Shown here one piece after another: positions 27,233 through 39,253 of a stretch of 64,000 nt of DNA. How positions within the stretch are numbered: the first letter of the stretch is position 1; the number at the start of each line of letters is the position of its first letter. Made by a program: the position numbers and the translations under genes. The DNA lies in assembly GCF_003073045.1 (NCBI RefSeq), contig NC_037593.1, positions 13,276,735-13,340,734 on the forward strand. Reading direction: 5' to 3'. Source of the DNA: Pomacea canaliculata. Lineage: Eukaryota > Mollusca > Gastropoda > Architaenioglossa > Ampullariidae. The notes beneath the pieces were generated by a model. That model did not search any database. It was not told where the DNA came from and saw nothing but the letters and a program-made list of their open reading frames with translations.

Positions 27233-27330
27233 TGAGCTGGATACAAGAAGCAAATATGACCGCGAAGTTAGAACAAGTCGCTAGGCAACTAAACATCTTG
27301 GCCCTTGGCATTCCATCTGTGTTTTGTTGG

Positions 27331-27384
27331 TTTGTTTGTTTGTTTGTTTGTTTGTTTGTTTGTTTGTTTGTTTGTTTGTTTGTT
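27331..27384. repeat. (TTTG)n microsatellite
   Basis: About 13 TTTG units, just downstream of the 47-bp minisatellite. Confidence 0.95.
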
Positions 27385-30300
27385 GATAGACATGTGTATG
27401 AGAGAGAGAGTGCTTACGTATGTGCGTTATTGTGTAATGGCATGTTAAAAGCGTGTTTGTATTTGTTGAATGTGTTTTTATATGTGTTTCTGAAACATCA
27501 TCCTATTGAAGATCTATACATATGCGTGCGAGAGTAACATACAAGTATATGCAGTGTATCTACTTCTTACTGCTAAGCACCTGTCTCTCCATGAAAGCAT
27601 GCGAACACACACACACATTATTATTATTAGGTGCCGGCAGATCATAACCGTCTGTGAACCCACCAGTCTTTTTTAACATGTCTGCTGAAAGTTTCCCTGC
27701 TTTGTAAAAACTGTAGTTTGTCTGCCGCCGACGAAGACATACCGAACCGTCGCTGGGAATTTATTTCTCGACAAGAACGCCCGAGGGAATGATGCCTGGC
27801 GCTGGATGGTAGAGTCCCACCAAACACCTACCCACTTATCCATTTCTCAAAGGATGAACTGAAACCAGGGGGTGTTTGCGGGTGAAAGGCAGACGGTTAG
27901 TCCGTACATATCTTGTGGAGTGGAGGCAGAATTTCGGAGTGAGTGATGGAGTGCTGGAAAAGAGGGGGAGGGGATGCTACAAGTAAGCAGTCGCCATGTG
28001 AAGGAGGAGTAAGTCCTCAACATCAACTGACGTGTGTATGAGAATAGGAGCTTGAGAGGTGGAAAGGCTGAGTGAAAAAATGGCACGAGCCTCCGAAATA
28101 GTGTTGAGTTTCGTGTGCTGGTGTGTGTGTGCATTTGTGAGTTTATGGATGTGTGTTTTGTGGGATAAGTGGGAGAAATATGTGTCTGAATGCTTGTCAT
28201 TTATGCTCGCGGATATTGGAAGGACTTCGCATGATGTCCTCCCCATCCCGCCACTACATCCCCTTCCTAGCAAATGTCGACAGAAACATAATTCGTTACA
28301 GAAACCACCCTCCACCTCTCCGCCACCTCACGGTTTGATAAGATGCTTCAGAGAGACGCATCACTCCCACCGATCGCCCCAGGGGCCTGACATTAGATGC
28401 ACCCTCTCATCCTGACAATACATCCACCCTTATGTACACCCTGACAACAGCAACGGCGGTTTACAAAGGTTTGCTGGATGTCTCAGTGGCAGCACCTTGA
28501 TGAGGTCGTCCTTTGCCAGCAATGTGAGGGCAACACAAACACACACACACAAGCGAAAAAAAAATATACTTGTCTTTTCCGTTTTTCTGGAAATTTCTTC
28601 TCCATATAGCCGAGGTTGCAGCAGGTGTCTTGGAAAGGCTGCCAAACGCAAAAGAAAAAGAAATGAGTGCAAAAAACTTGACTAAGGGCAGAAACTTGAG
28701 AAGATGAGTAAGAAAAAAGAAGATGCAAACTTCAGGCATTTACTGCAGGTGTTATCAAACGCAGACGACCACCTGTTTTCTGTCTTGTCATCCTCTGTTA
28801 CAGTGAAAGGGGCAGGTGAGCGCAGGAGTAAGGACCAGAGTATGTGGAAGCCATGCTGTCTTTCTACAAATATCTGTAATGCCAGGTGAAAAGAACTTTC
28901 TCCGTACAGCCAGATAATTTTTCTAACTTTTCCTCGGTAAGCGTTTTTTTAAATACTGCATGCCTCAAACAGCAAAATGATCAAGACATTCTTTGTCTTT
29001 TTTTAATGTTTTTATTTAGCTTTTTTTTAAGACTACTTATTTTGTATGTTTCGTTGTTTGTTTCAATTTCAGCTTATACATTGCACTTTAAATAGTAGAG
29101 GCAAAGTGGACACAAAAAGTCTTGACTTATTCGAGAGAAATGTAAGATAACTTGTCCCTACAAGGAACAGGGCAACAGATTATTTCTGTATTTCTGTTTT
29201 CTAATCAAATCTGTCTTGTTGGGGGGTGAGGGTAGCAGTGGAGGCAACATGAAAGTGTTCCTTCAATTGTGTAGATTTTTAATGATGGCTGACACTTGTC
29301 TGACTTAAGAGTTTCTAAAACAGGGAAAATGTGCCCAAAAAAATCCTCTGCTTAACATAAAACAATCTACATTGGGAAGAAAAATTGCAAATGGCATGAG
29401 AAAGACTCTAATGAACACAATAATGTGTAAAAAAATTCCACAAAAAATAGGCGGAGGGAAAGAGAAACTATCACGAGGGAAAACAATACGACAGCGCATC
29501 CCTAGTTCCCCCAAAATACTGAATAAACAAAAATAACTTGTTCTTGAAATAACAGGTAATTCTGTTGTGCAACAAGGAAGAAATACACTGAAAAGGTTTC
29601 AACACGAATATGGATGGAAAATCTGAATTTAAAAAATTCATCTCCTTTTCTCAAGTTAAAGACAAAGTGATAAAAGCCAGAGACAACGCAATTTTTTTAA
29701 TGAATTAGAGGTTAATAAAGCACATCACCTAAAAATTGTGAATATTTTTGGAAAGACGTTTTTTTTTTGCAAAGCTTGTTCAAGCAAAGTTAAAAATGGA
29801 GCAGGAAATGTCACCTGCAACAGGAGTGTCCTGAATAGAAAGATTAATAAAGGAAGAAGTAGTCTTAAAGAATCAGAGAGAGTGGGGAAAGGTCAGCGGA
29901 GACAGATGAAGATGAAAGCATGGAGAATATACAGTATGCGTGTCACACACTTGTGGAAACACAGCTATATTAAATAAAATACCTTTCAGACACTCCTTCA
30001 GACAAGGAAGATAACACTCGACCACTCGACAGGATAGAAATAATTTAACCCTCATTTTAGCCCTAACTAGATAATCTCTCTCTCTTTGTACATACATACA
30101 GTGCGAGAGATAAAATGGTTTTCTCACTTCATTCTGTGTCTGCATCCTCCTCCACCCACCGCTTTTTCTTTTCCTTTCTTTTAAATAAAAAAATCCGGAC
30201 AAAAAAATCTCACTTTAAAGACCTTTTTTCAGATACTGCTGCAGGCACTTTTTAATGTCTTTTCTCAAAATATCCAGTGATTATTTTTAGTTCTCTGTGC

Positions 30301-32617
30301 AAACATCAACCGACTATTTTAACCTTTTTTTCAGATATTTATGTGTAGATTTTCCTGGAGAAAATATGTTTTAAATAAAAATACATCTAAATTTATAAAT
30401 ATAGGTATGTATGTTTACAGTTTTGTGGGGTGTTCCTCATACAAGATAATTGACTAATTTTTCCTTAAGTATCAAGAAAAGAAAATGGATGGAAGAACTG
30501 ATGGATGGAAGTCAAGAAAAAAAGAAAAAAAGATAGAAAATGATAAAACGTTGTGTTTGTCAAGGTTAGAGAGAACCTTATGCTAACCAGACCGTTCTTC
30601 TTGTCGAATTGTGTTTGTTTTGATGGCGGAAATGAAATTGCGGAGTGTGAGAGATGGCTTGGACTGGAAAAGACCTGCAGACAAATGAGAGATGGGCGTG
30701 AAACATTAAGCCTGCGAGTCTTCAGTCTTTAGTTCTGCGATTTTTCAGTGTTTTGCTGCTCTCCGGGGAGTGAACGACTCGCACACAAACCAAACTCCAG
30801 ACAGTGATGGGTAGCCCATGAGGGTCAAAAAATAGTTCATGACTCTGACTAAAAACAAAACTGACGACGAGTAAACTTGTTTTTCACAGCGCAAAATGTC
30901 TCATTATCTTAAGTTTACTCAAGCTACGGTAATTAATTTTGTTCTTCGCGCGAAACAAAATGAAAGGAACACAAAGAATCTAGAACAACAGCGACCACAA
31001 CAACGATGAGGAAGGAAACCCACTAAGACAGATAAATAATCATTAGAGGACAAAAGAAATTAGGCTTAAAAAATCCTGAAAGTGTCATTAAAAAATAAAA
31101 AACAATAACTATAAAGCTATAAAAAGTATGTTTTTTTTTAAATTGTTATTTTTCTCCCTATGAGAAAAGGCCAGGAACTATAATTAGGAAATTATGAAAA
31201 GTAAAAAGACAGAGGAACATGAAGACAGAATATTCAATTTTTTTTCTTTACATGGACAGGAAGTGTGTTCTTATTTTATATAAAAGGTGGAGTTTAAGTT
31301 TGTAGTAGAAACTAATCTTCCAATACACGATGTCTTGTACAGAATTCTGACAAGTCATTCGAAAAATGTTTGCGCGCTAGTAGATCTTTAAGAAAGGAAA
31401 GCAAAACAAAATAAAGTCACAGACGAGTTGGCATGTATGGTGGAAGGAAGGCAACTGCTAAACACCGAGCGCCAAAAGTTTCGTCCAGGAAATACTTAAT
31501 GTTTCCTGATAACAAACAATGCAGCTCTGCAGAATAATGTATTACCGAGGGTAAGGTCTATAAAAGAAGCTGTAAACATGATTACAAGCGTAAACATTGC
31601 GCGGTTTGTTTGGAACGCAGTCTTTATGGAAGCCTCGCGAGTTTTTCAGCAGTTATGGTGGGTTCACACTGTGCAACAAAGCGAAGAAGCTATTGTTTTA
31701 TATATTTTTTAATTTAATTTTGCAATTTATATAAATTTGTCGTTTAACACACGAGTGCCTCCCGTGCATAATGTCTCACCAAATACCTTTTTTTTTTGTC
31801 AGCATAACACGTATTCGGTAAATCAGACTAGCGGTGAATAGGAACTCAATGACAAATGTCAGGACAAATTCAAGTAACGCGTGGTATATATAGTTGAAAT
31901 ATTTTGCTACTAATCGACGGAGTGCTCAAGAAAATCTAATTTAAAGAAAAGATGAAAGAGAGAGACATGCGTTAATAAGGTTAATGAGGATTATTGGGAT
32001 GTGACGAGATAGTGTTCATCAAAAGAAAGAAAGAAAGGTTGATGTGCGTGAAAATTACGTGACAGCAACGTTCAAATTCACTTTGATTCAGCAGAGACAG
32101 TTGAAAAATGGCTCTTGAGTGTGAAAAAGTTCCTTTCGCACTTAAGTTACTTCGCAGAGATTACGCCACAGAAATGGTTGCATGTGGTCCTCCAAATAAA
32201 AATGTCGGTATTCACCTTGCTTTTATTTTTAGAGGAACAACAAATTTTTGTTTCATCTACATCGTGTTTTTTGTTTTTTTGTTTTGTTTGTTTGTTTGTT
32301 TTTTAACGACTTTGGATCTGCTGCAGTTGCTGGAACTGCAAATAATGCCTTTATGATGTCTGGGAGGAGAGGTAATGTTCTGGCTGAGGTACAAAAACTT
32401 ACATACAAACAGTGTGAACAGATATCATCTTATGAAGGTGTTTCTTCTCCGTCTGCCTGCCTGGGCGCATGAACGTTTAAATATCCTTTTTCCTTTCAGG
32501 GTGTTCGTACCGCCGGCCGCTGTTATCTACTCATTCTTTGCATACACCATTCTAGTGAAAGGTTACTCTGTAAACTGTTCTCACCGTTAGACCATTCTCA
32601 GAACTATGCTTGGACAG

Positions 32618-32734
32618 TCTGGTGGCGCAATGGTAGCGCCTGTCACCAATACAGTGAGGATTGGGTGTCCTAGGTTCAGATCTCGTCTCAGGTACACTGT
32701 TCTTTCTCTGCAACTGGCATCTGTCTACATCTAC
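32618..32734 (+). mobile_element. tRNA-derived SINE, copy 3 (3' truncated)
   Basis: The best-kept head of the family: A-box-like TGGCGCAATGG at 32623-32633 and B-box-like GGTTCAGATCTC at 32673-32684, about 40 bases apart as in tRNA promoters, then CTTTCTCTGCAACTGGCATC. The 3' half seen in copies 1 and 2 is absent. Confidence 0.7.
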
Positions 32735-34014
32735 GATGCCGCTTTCAAGTTGAAGGTGATCGATGAGGCCATTGAAAATGTTTCATATAATTGCAGCTTA
32801 TTCGTGAATAGAGAGGGTTTTATTTTTAATTTAATTGTTGCAGCTTTTATACGGGTTACTTAATGGTTGCGGCTTATGTAGGGGTGTACTCAATAGACCG
32901 AAATGTACGGTGCTCTGCATCAAACAGCCCACTACTAAGAAGCTGACTAGGGGTGAGAATCTTGCCCAAAAGAAGCGAAAACACAAAAACTAGTTGAAAT
33001 AATCTGGTTTTTTAAGTAATTATTATTATTGAAGAATAAATGGGTCTGTGTTGTGTGCGTGAGTCGTTATGCAGTAAGAGATGAAGCAGTAAACCAAAAA
33101 ATACAAGTTGCCTGTTAAAACAAATTAGTGCTTTTCAACAATCCCTAAATCAGTTGCTAAAAACTAAATAAAAGGTTTAAATAATAGGCTTAAAAGAAAA
33201 AGTCACTTTATCATCATCAGCTTTGTCTGCAATACAAATGAATATTTTTATAACGAAGCTTTTAAAATGAATTTATTGAGTGTCTTCCATGAAACTCTTT
33301 ATTCAGCTCTTCATTCTCTTAAATTCGATTTATGAGACAGATGAAAATTAGTTTCCTAATAACAAAAGTAAATTTATAAAGGGGAACAACTGTTTAAAAG
33401 TTGCAAATCATATAAGCTACCTCCCTTGATTTTCCCTCGGGTAGGGTGGAGAGGAAGGTAATGAAAGATATTACAATAAGAATAATGCCAACAGGTGTTT
33501 TTGCGGACCTACGTTCCTCGGGGAGTAACAAGGAATAAACAAACAAAAATGCCAACTAACATACACACACAGGCGCACACATACACCCTGACAAAATGAA
33601 ACTTCAACAGAAACATTAATATCAGATTTTTTCATTTCCATGCATAACTCGGGTCTCACATCTATACAACTTATATCTATGTGCATTTCACATGTTATTC
33701 TTTATCATTTTTAACCCTTGAAAAAAATGTATGTAAGCCACATGATAGAAACATTCACTTTAAATAATTTAATATTCATAATTCTTTTGATCTTGCAGCA
33801 AGGTGTTTAATAAAATGATGATCCTTCTGTATCAGTGATGACAGAATGATAAATTTTATTATGACTCTTTCTGATGTATCAAATATGGTCTTGTGTGGAC
33901 ATGCTTTGTCTCTTTTATGCACACTCACACACACACACACATGCAACATTCAGATATGTTTATAAACAAACCATTAAGCAAAAAATAACAAAATGACAAA
34001 ACCATTACTATAGC
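32735..34014. other. Probable 3' flank or UTR of MRPL53
   Basis: AT-rich, no open frame of interest. A minus-strand AATAAA at 33855-33860 would end the MRPL53 transcript about 160 bp after its stop. Confidence 0.4.
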
Positions 34015-37000
34015 TTATTTCTTTCTTGCAGCCTTTGTTTGAGGTAAGGGGGTTTCATCTTTGCTTTTATCTTTTGCATTGCAAAATTCCAATAAACGGT
34101 CCAATATCTCTAGAGTAGATAGGTAGGCCGTCTTTACAATCACCTTGGTACCATCAGCTGCAACATCACAAAAAAAGCAAATGATGATATTACAATATTC
34201 ACAAAACTCTCAAGCAATTGTGAAAAAATAAAATAACACAAAACATGATGAGTAAACATAAACGTTCCACTGTTCATGAGGTATGGCCTGGTAATAAATA
34301 CTTCTTTGGTCAGTATACATTACCACATAGCCCTCCATGATCATCTTTTCCTCTCATATTTATTGTCAGGGCTTCTGCTTACGCAAAAAATTGCGTACAG
34401 TACGCATTAAAAGTTCGGAGGACCCCTTCAATTTTCGTCAATGGAGTCCCCTTCAAATTTGGGCGAAGAACAGGGACCCCTTAAAAATCTGAAGAAGGGG
34501 TCCCTGGGACCCCAAAGAATTAAGCCTTAGCAGAAGCCCTGATTGTATATATGAACATTTGAGTTTCTTTCCAAAATCCTTGAGATAGTAGTTCTCAAGC
34601 AACTATGGTCCTATCTCTGGATATTTGATTGCTCTATCAGTCTGCTTATTTCCATTTTTATAGCACTGATGATATTTTGTCTGCTCTGGATAGAGGTCAC
34701 CTCTCATATCTCACAATGTTACACCTTTTTTGCTGTCTTTGATATTATAGATCACACCACTCTCATTCATTTATAGACTCAGTACTCTTTATGGCATCTT
34801 AGGCTACCAACTCAATTGGTTTCAGTCATATCTCTCAGATAAGACAGTCATTTATATAGGATGGCTGCATGTCTCTATTTACTCAGGAGTGTTAGTATAC
34901 CCCAAGGTTCTATACTTGGTCCTATCTTGTTTATTATGTACACCAAGCCACTTACTACTCTAATTCAATCTCACTCTATATCTGATCAATCTTATGCTGA
35001 TGACACTCAGCTGCATACCAGCTGTTCTCCTTCTCAGACACACACTGCTATCCACAGCATCCAAGATTGCATTTCAGATACAAGACTATGGATGACCCAC
35101 AGTAAGTCAAAACTAGATGATGAGAAAACAAAAGCTCTTAAGGGTGTACCCTTCACTGCCTGTCTGTTCGGATAGGTGATGCTGAGTTTTCATTTACTTC
35201 CTTTACTTAACTTAGGTTACATAACGTCTGCTGATATCTCTTGAAAAGCATGTTTCTCCCATCTGTCGTTCAGCATACTATGAACTGAAGAAGATCAGCT
35301 CCATTCGCCATACTCTGTCAATCTCAACCACCAAAATTCTCATCTCTAAACTATAGACAAGCTTCAAGAAGTCCAGAATTCAGCTGCTCATCTTGTTTTC
35401 TAGACTAACAAATCTGAACATGTCACACCACTTCTTCACTCTCTTCATTGTCTACCGATTAAACCTACAATAGACTACAAGCTTCTCAGTTCTATGCTAT
35501 AGATTCTTTTTGGCTCCTCCCCTCGCTACTCTACTGAAATCTTGTCTGTCCACAACCCTTTGAAACCTTAGCTCCTCATCAGACTCTTCCATTCTACCCC
35601 TTCCTCCCAAAAAGACAGTCACATACGGACAACGGATGTTGACAATTGCCAACGAGAGGCAAAATAAGTAAGAAAATGCTTTTTTCCATTTAGCCCTCAC
35701 CCTTTAGGGGGAAAAAATAAACTAAGTAAAGGAAGTAATTCAGTACTATGAGAATAATTAGTAGTAAACATAAGGAAGGTATCAAATAAGAGTGGAAGGT
35801 GAACATGTACGAAAAATGGTGGAAAAGAAAAACATGTAGTTACAAGGTTTCCTGGAGTTGGGAGGTATCTCTAGAGACCACATCTAGTTTTCTTAAATGT
35901 ATTTAGGTAGATGGCATCGAAAGGAGTTCAGGGTTCAACGTTAATTGCTTAAGATGGAGAGGGAGGCTGTTTGATAGCATGCTCACTATTTCAGACTTGA
36001 TTTAAAAAGGTCTAATCTAGGAATGGGAATATTCAGTTTTGGAGAAGTCTAGTGTAATTGGAAGAAAATAGTAGAGTCTTGGCAATAGTTTACCCGTCAG
36101 TATTTTGTACATGAAAATGCATTTATTAAACTTAAGTCGGTCTTTTAGAGGAAGGACACCAATATAGATGAAGTAATTTGGGTCTATTTTCAGTTTTAGC
36201 AGAATGGCTTTGATTTCTTACCTCTGAACACTTGCTAGAGGTTTCATAGAACTTCCACTAGTGGAATCCCAGAGGATGGGTGCATAGTTAACAATTGTCT
36301 GAATGTGGGTAGTATAGAAGAGTTTTCTTGTGTGAGTGTCTAGGATTTTTGGATCCTTGGAAATGGGGTGGCTAGGTTTTGTCTTTGTTGTCTGGTTGTT
36401 AGAAGCATGACTTCAGTTATCTGGGGGTTGAGTGACATGTGGTTTGAATCAGCCCTGTACTGCTAAGCAGCAGAACTCTCTTCTACATCACATTCTCACT
36501 CTGACTTGAAGGCTACATTAAAACAGCAGAACTCTCACTAAACACATGAAGCAATAAACAGCATAACAATTGCACTGAACAATACTGCTTTTGCATGAAT
36601 GGTCAGCAACTGAAAGTTACATGTTAGTTATAGTTGAGAGTTGGAACCAGGAACTCACAAGCATTAAAGTAAGCTAGTACTGAAGGAAATACTCACCGAA
36701 GGACACTTCCATAACTGGTTCTGACCGATCTGATTTCACATCAACCTTCATTGCGACATTTTGATTGGTACTAGTAATCTTTGGCAGGTGCATATGAAAC
36801 AGTACCTCCCTGGCATGATAGAGACAAAAATAAACGTTGTAGTTATACTGGAAGTGTAAGTCTCAAGATAAACTAAACGAATGATGAACTAAGCAACTTC
36901 TTCGACTGACTCAATCCTGCATCGCTTTATTTTCTTTTAAACAGAACTCGGCTTAGGAGAAAACACAGTCAAGAAGATACAACGAACAATAGCTCTACTC

Positions 37001-37302
37001 ATCATTACAATCATATTTTTCTTCAAAAATTTACTATTAATTTCAAACATACACTGTCTGTAGCTCGGGGTAATGGTAATGAAATTTTATGCCAAAAAAA
37101 AGAATAGTTGGTTCTAGGAAACTGCTATCGCTAACAATGGGAGCAAACTTTTCACAAGTGCTATTCATTTTCTACATATCTACAACGTGACTTACCGTAT
37201 AGATAGTACGTTCCTTGAACATGGATCAAAAGTAAACTTCATGTTCTTTACGGGCCGCAAATGAAATTGTTTTAATATCCTTACAATACGTTGGGCAGAC
37301 AT
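34015..37302 (-). CDS. MRPL53: Mitochondrial large-subunit ribosomal protein mL53, complete, 3 exons
   Basis: Component of the mitochondrial 39S ribosomal subunit, acting in the matrix. Exons are 37196-37302 (ATG at 37302-37300), 36697-36809 and 34015-34157 (TAA at 34015-34017). Introns have GTAAGT and GTGAGT donors and CAG acceptors, and the phases join exactly to give 120 aa; the human protein, from memory, is about 112 aa. Matches to the family include LRPVK near residues 15-19, STNQNV in the middle, SEPVMEV near residues 65-71 (human SEPCVDV), and a DGTKVIV strand followed by the helix LSTLEIL. The C-terminus is a short lysine-rich tail. No separate cleavable presequence is evident; the basic N-terminus starting MSAQRIVRILKQF could serve for import. 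The second intron is about 2.5 kb and holds a MITE and a LINE remnant. A possible AATAAA on the minus strand lies at 33855-33860. Confidence 0.92.
34367..34541. mobile_element. MITE, 175 bp, with 13-bp TIRs and 5-bp target-site duplication
   Basis: The ends are perfect inverted repeats, CAGGGCTTCTGCT at the left and its complement at the right. The element is flanked on both sides by ATTGT (34362-34366 and 34542-34546), a clean 5-bp target-site duplication. The interior has internal GGGGTCC/GGACCCC repeats that can pair. There is no open reading frame. CAGGG-type ends with 5-bp duplications resemble some hAT subgroups, but the superfamily is not certain. It sits in the second intron of MRPL53. 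Confidence 0.8.
34640..35620 (+). mobile_element. Decayed L2/CR1-type LINE reverse-transcriptase fragment
   Basis: Read across broken frames, the plus strand gives DILSALDRGH, then an interrupted DIIDHTTLIH-like block, then IPQGSILGPILFIMY and the RT active-site motif YADDTQLH (about 34905-35030). These are followed by a connection-region-like stretch (CRSAYYELKKISSIRH; SEHVTPLLHSLHWLPI-like in another frame). Several stops and frameshifts show it is dead. Order and motifs fit the L2/CR1 group of LINEs. It lies antisense inside the MRPL53 intron. Confidence 0.8.
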
Positions 37303-38229
37303 GCTTAGAGGACCCAGGAACGATAAGTAGTAGTGAGAGAAAAAAATATGACATTGCAGTGACGTCCCTTTCCTCGTTCTCCCTCGTCCTCTCTCTCTGG
37401 TACTCGCTCACGATGGACGTATACCCCTTCTTCAATCTTTTCATGATTTGGCAGTTGGTCTAAACAGACTAATTTCATCTCTGACTGCCTGCATGTGTCT
37501 TTCTTTCTTTGTTTCTGTGTAGGGATGTCAACGATTTTGACGCTCGTTGCAGATTTTGTGCTACTCACTATCCTGATTTCAAATATATGGACAAAAATTT
37601 TCTCAGAGATAAGCAGAACACATCACCACGAGAAATGTCCTTCAGTCAACATGTTGAACTGCTATGTGTACTTTGAAATGTTTTGTACTTAAAATCATTA
37701 TTTTCTGCTTGATCTAAAGCTTTTTTTATTTCCTAATGGATATTTCTTTGGTGTAGGTGTTTATGGTTTATTGAAGATGTGATATTATACTAGTACCATG
37801 CAAGACAGCTGTGAACACTGGGCACCGCGGTGGGGCAATACATCTGTTAGAGCTTCACATTGGTCGCCCTTTGCAGTGGTTTCTTTCCTCTTTACACTTG
37901 AACGAGCTTCCATTCCGACAGTGCAAATGTTATCAGAAACTGATTCTTTTCTTACAGTTATTCAATATAGAACTTTGAGAAAAGAGGAAATATTTAGTTG
38001 TTTTTTTTCTATTTAAAAAAAAAAAAAGATTTTTGGGGGGCAGAAAAAATCAGGTGTTCTGCTCATTGCAGATTTCTTTGCTATATTTTTTGAACATAGC
38101 TGATTGTAAAAAAACTTCAAATGTGCCTGTTCATCTGTTGCAGTTCATTAGGATGATGCCTCACCCTACTATATAAGCCAACTTTTACGCTTCTCAGACA
38201 TACTTTGTGTGTAGGTTTTCCTGTCTTAT

Positions 38230-38398
38230 GTCTTCTTGATCTGCCTCTTTCCGTTTGTTTGCGGACTGTGTCCTTGTGTTATATGCATTTTGTTTCCGTC
38301 TTACTTTGTGTATTAGCCTCTTTTGTAAAGCGCATTGAGCCCTCTGCTAACTAGGAAAATGCGCTTTTTAAAGTAATGCACAATATTAGTAGTAGTAA
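38230..38398 (+). mobile_element. LINE/SINE 3'-tail fragment
   Basis: Contains TTTTGTAAAGCGCATTGAGC followed by GAAAATGCGCTTTTTAAAGT and a (TAG)n-like end. A paired GCGC motif and a short trinucleotide tail are typical of 3' ends of L2/CR1-type elements in invertebrates. No coding part is attached. Confidence 0.5.
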
Positions 38399-39253
38399 AG
38401 GTTCTGCTGACGATCACATATCTTCAATTATCATTGGCATCGTGTGTGATTGTACTGCGTTTGAAGTCATCAAAGAATTCAAATACACACATGTATGTAT
38501 ATTCATACCATTTTATTAAATCTAGATGTGAAAAAATAGAACAACAAAACACAAACAAATAGATGGTTTTAGAACGATTCCCAGTGACGGACAAGAGCAG
38601 TTTGCATCATATTATATACACCTGCTCAAAACTTATTGGGATGGCTCAATCGAGTGACCTTCAGACTCGATCTGTGCAACAGGTAGACTTTTTTTTCAGT
38701 GGAGCATAGGGCCGCAACCACATCGTACCTGGTTCTGTGCGTCCCTTTCCAGTTGGGACCTGATTCATTATAGAGCGTCTACTCTGGAATAAATACAATT
38801 GTGTCTTATCCTAAACATCTTTCTGAGAAGACGTGTAGTCATCCTCTTTTGCTATCATATCCTGATCATGTGTGTTACCTCCAACCCATTGCAGCGCCTG
38901 TTTAATAAACTGATGAACTGATTAAACTTCACCGTGAATTGACAAACTGGAAAATGCAAGTTGACTATAACTGCAGCTGTCTCCTTGCCATAAGAGAAAG
39001 AAACGGAACTAGCACATTTTTTTACCTGTATGTACACAAGTGAGTATAATAAAAAGTACATTTGAAAAAAAAATATCCTCCTCAATAACTTAGGCTGGTG
39101 GATGTACAAGCTCATCAAGCATAATCCTACGGTCAATCAGTAACTCCCCAATGACTTCCGTTTTCTCATCTCGCTGGTATCTCATGAGCTCATATCCCAT
39201 CTGCCTCATAAAACCGAAGCATTGATTCTGTATTTGTTTCACGTGAGGCCATG

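Larger units (their letters stand above)
25703..32617. other. No gene recognised; tandem-repeat-rich then plain AT-rich sequence
   Basis: Holds the 9-bp, trinucleotide, 47-bp and tetranucleotide arrays between 26.0 and 27.4 kb. From 28.7 to 32.6 kb the sequence is AT-rich with nothing recognisable. Confidence 0.55.

Noticed and set aside
34861-35175. Open frame with YADD as a host gene
   Set aside because: It is a reverse-transcriptase fragment with stops and frame changes on both sides, so it is annotated as a dead LINE.
37812-37870. Possible SINE or tRNA head (GCGGTGGGGCAATAC)
   Set aside because: No B box at the right distance and no second copy noticed.
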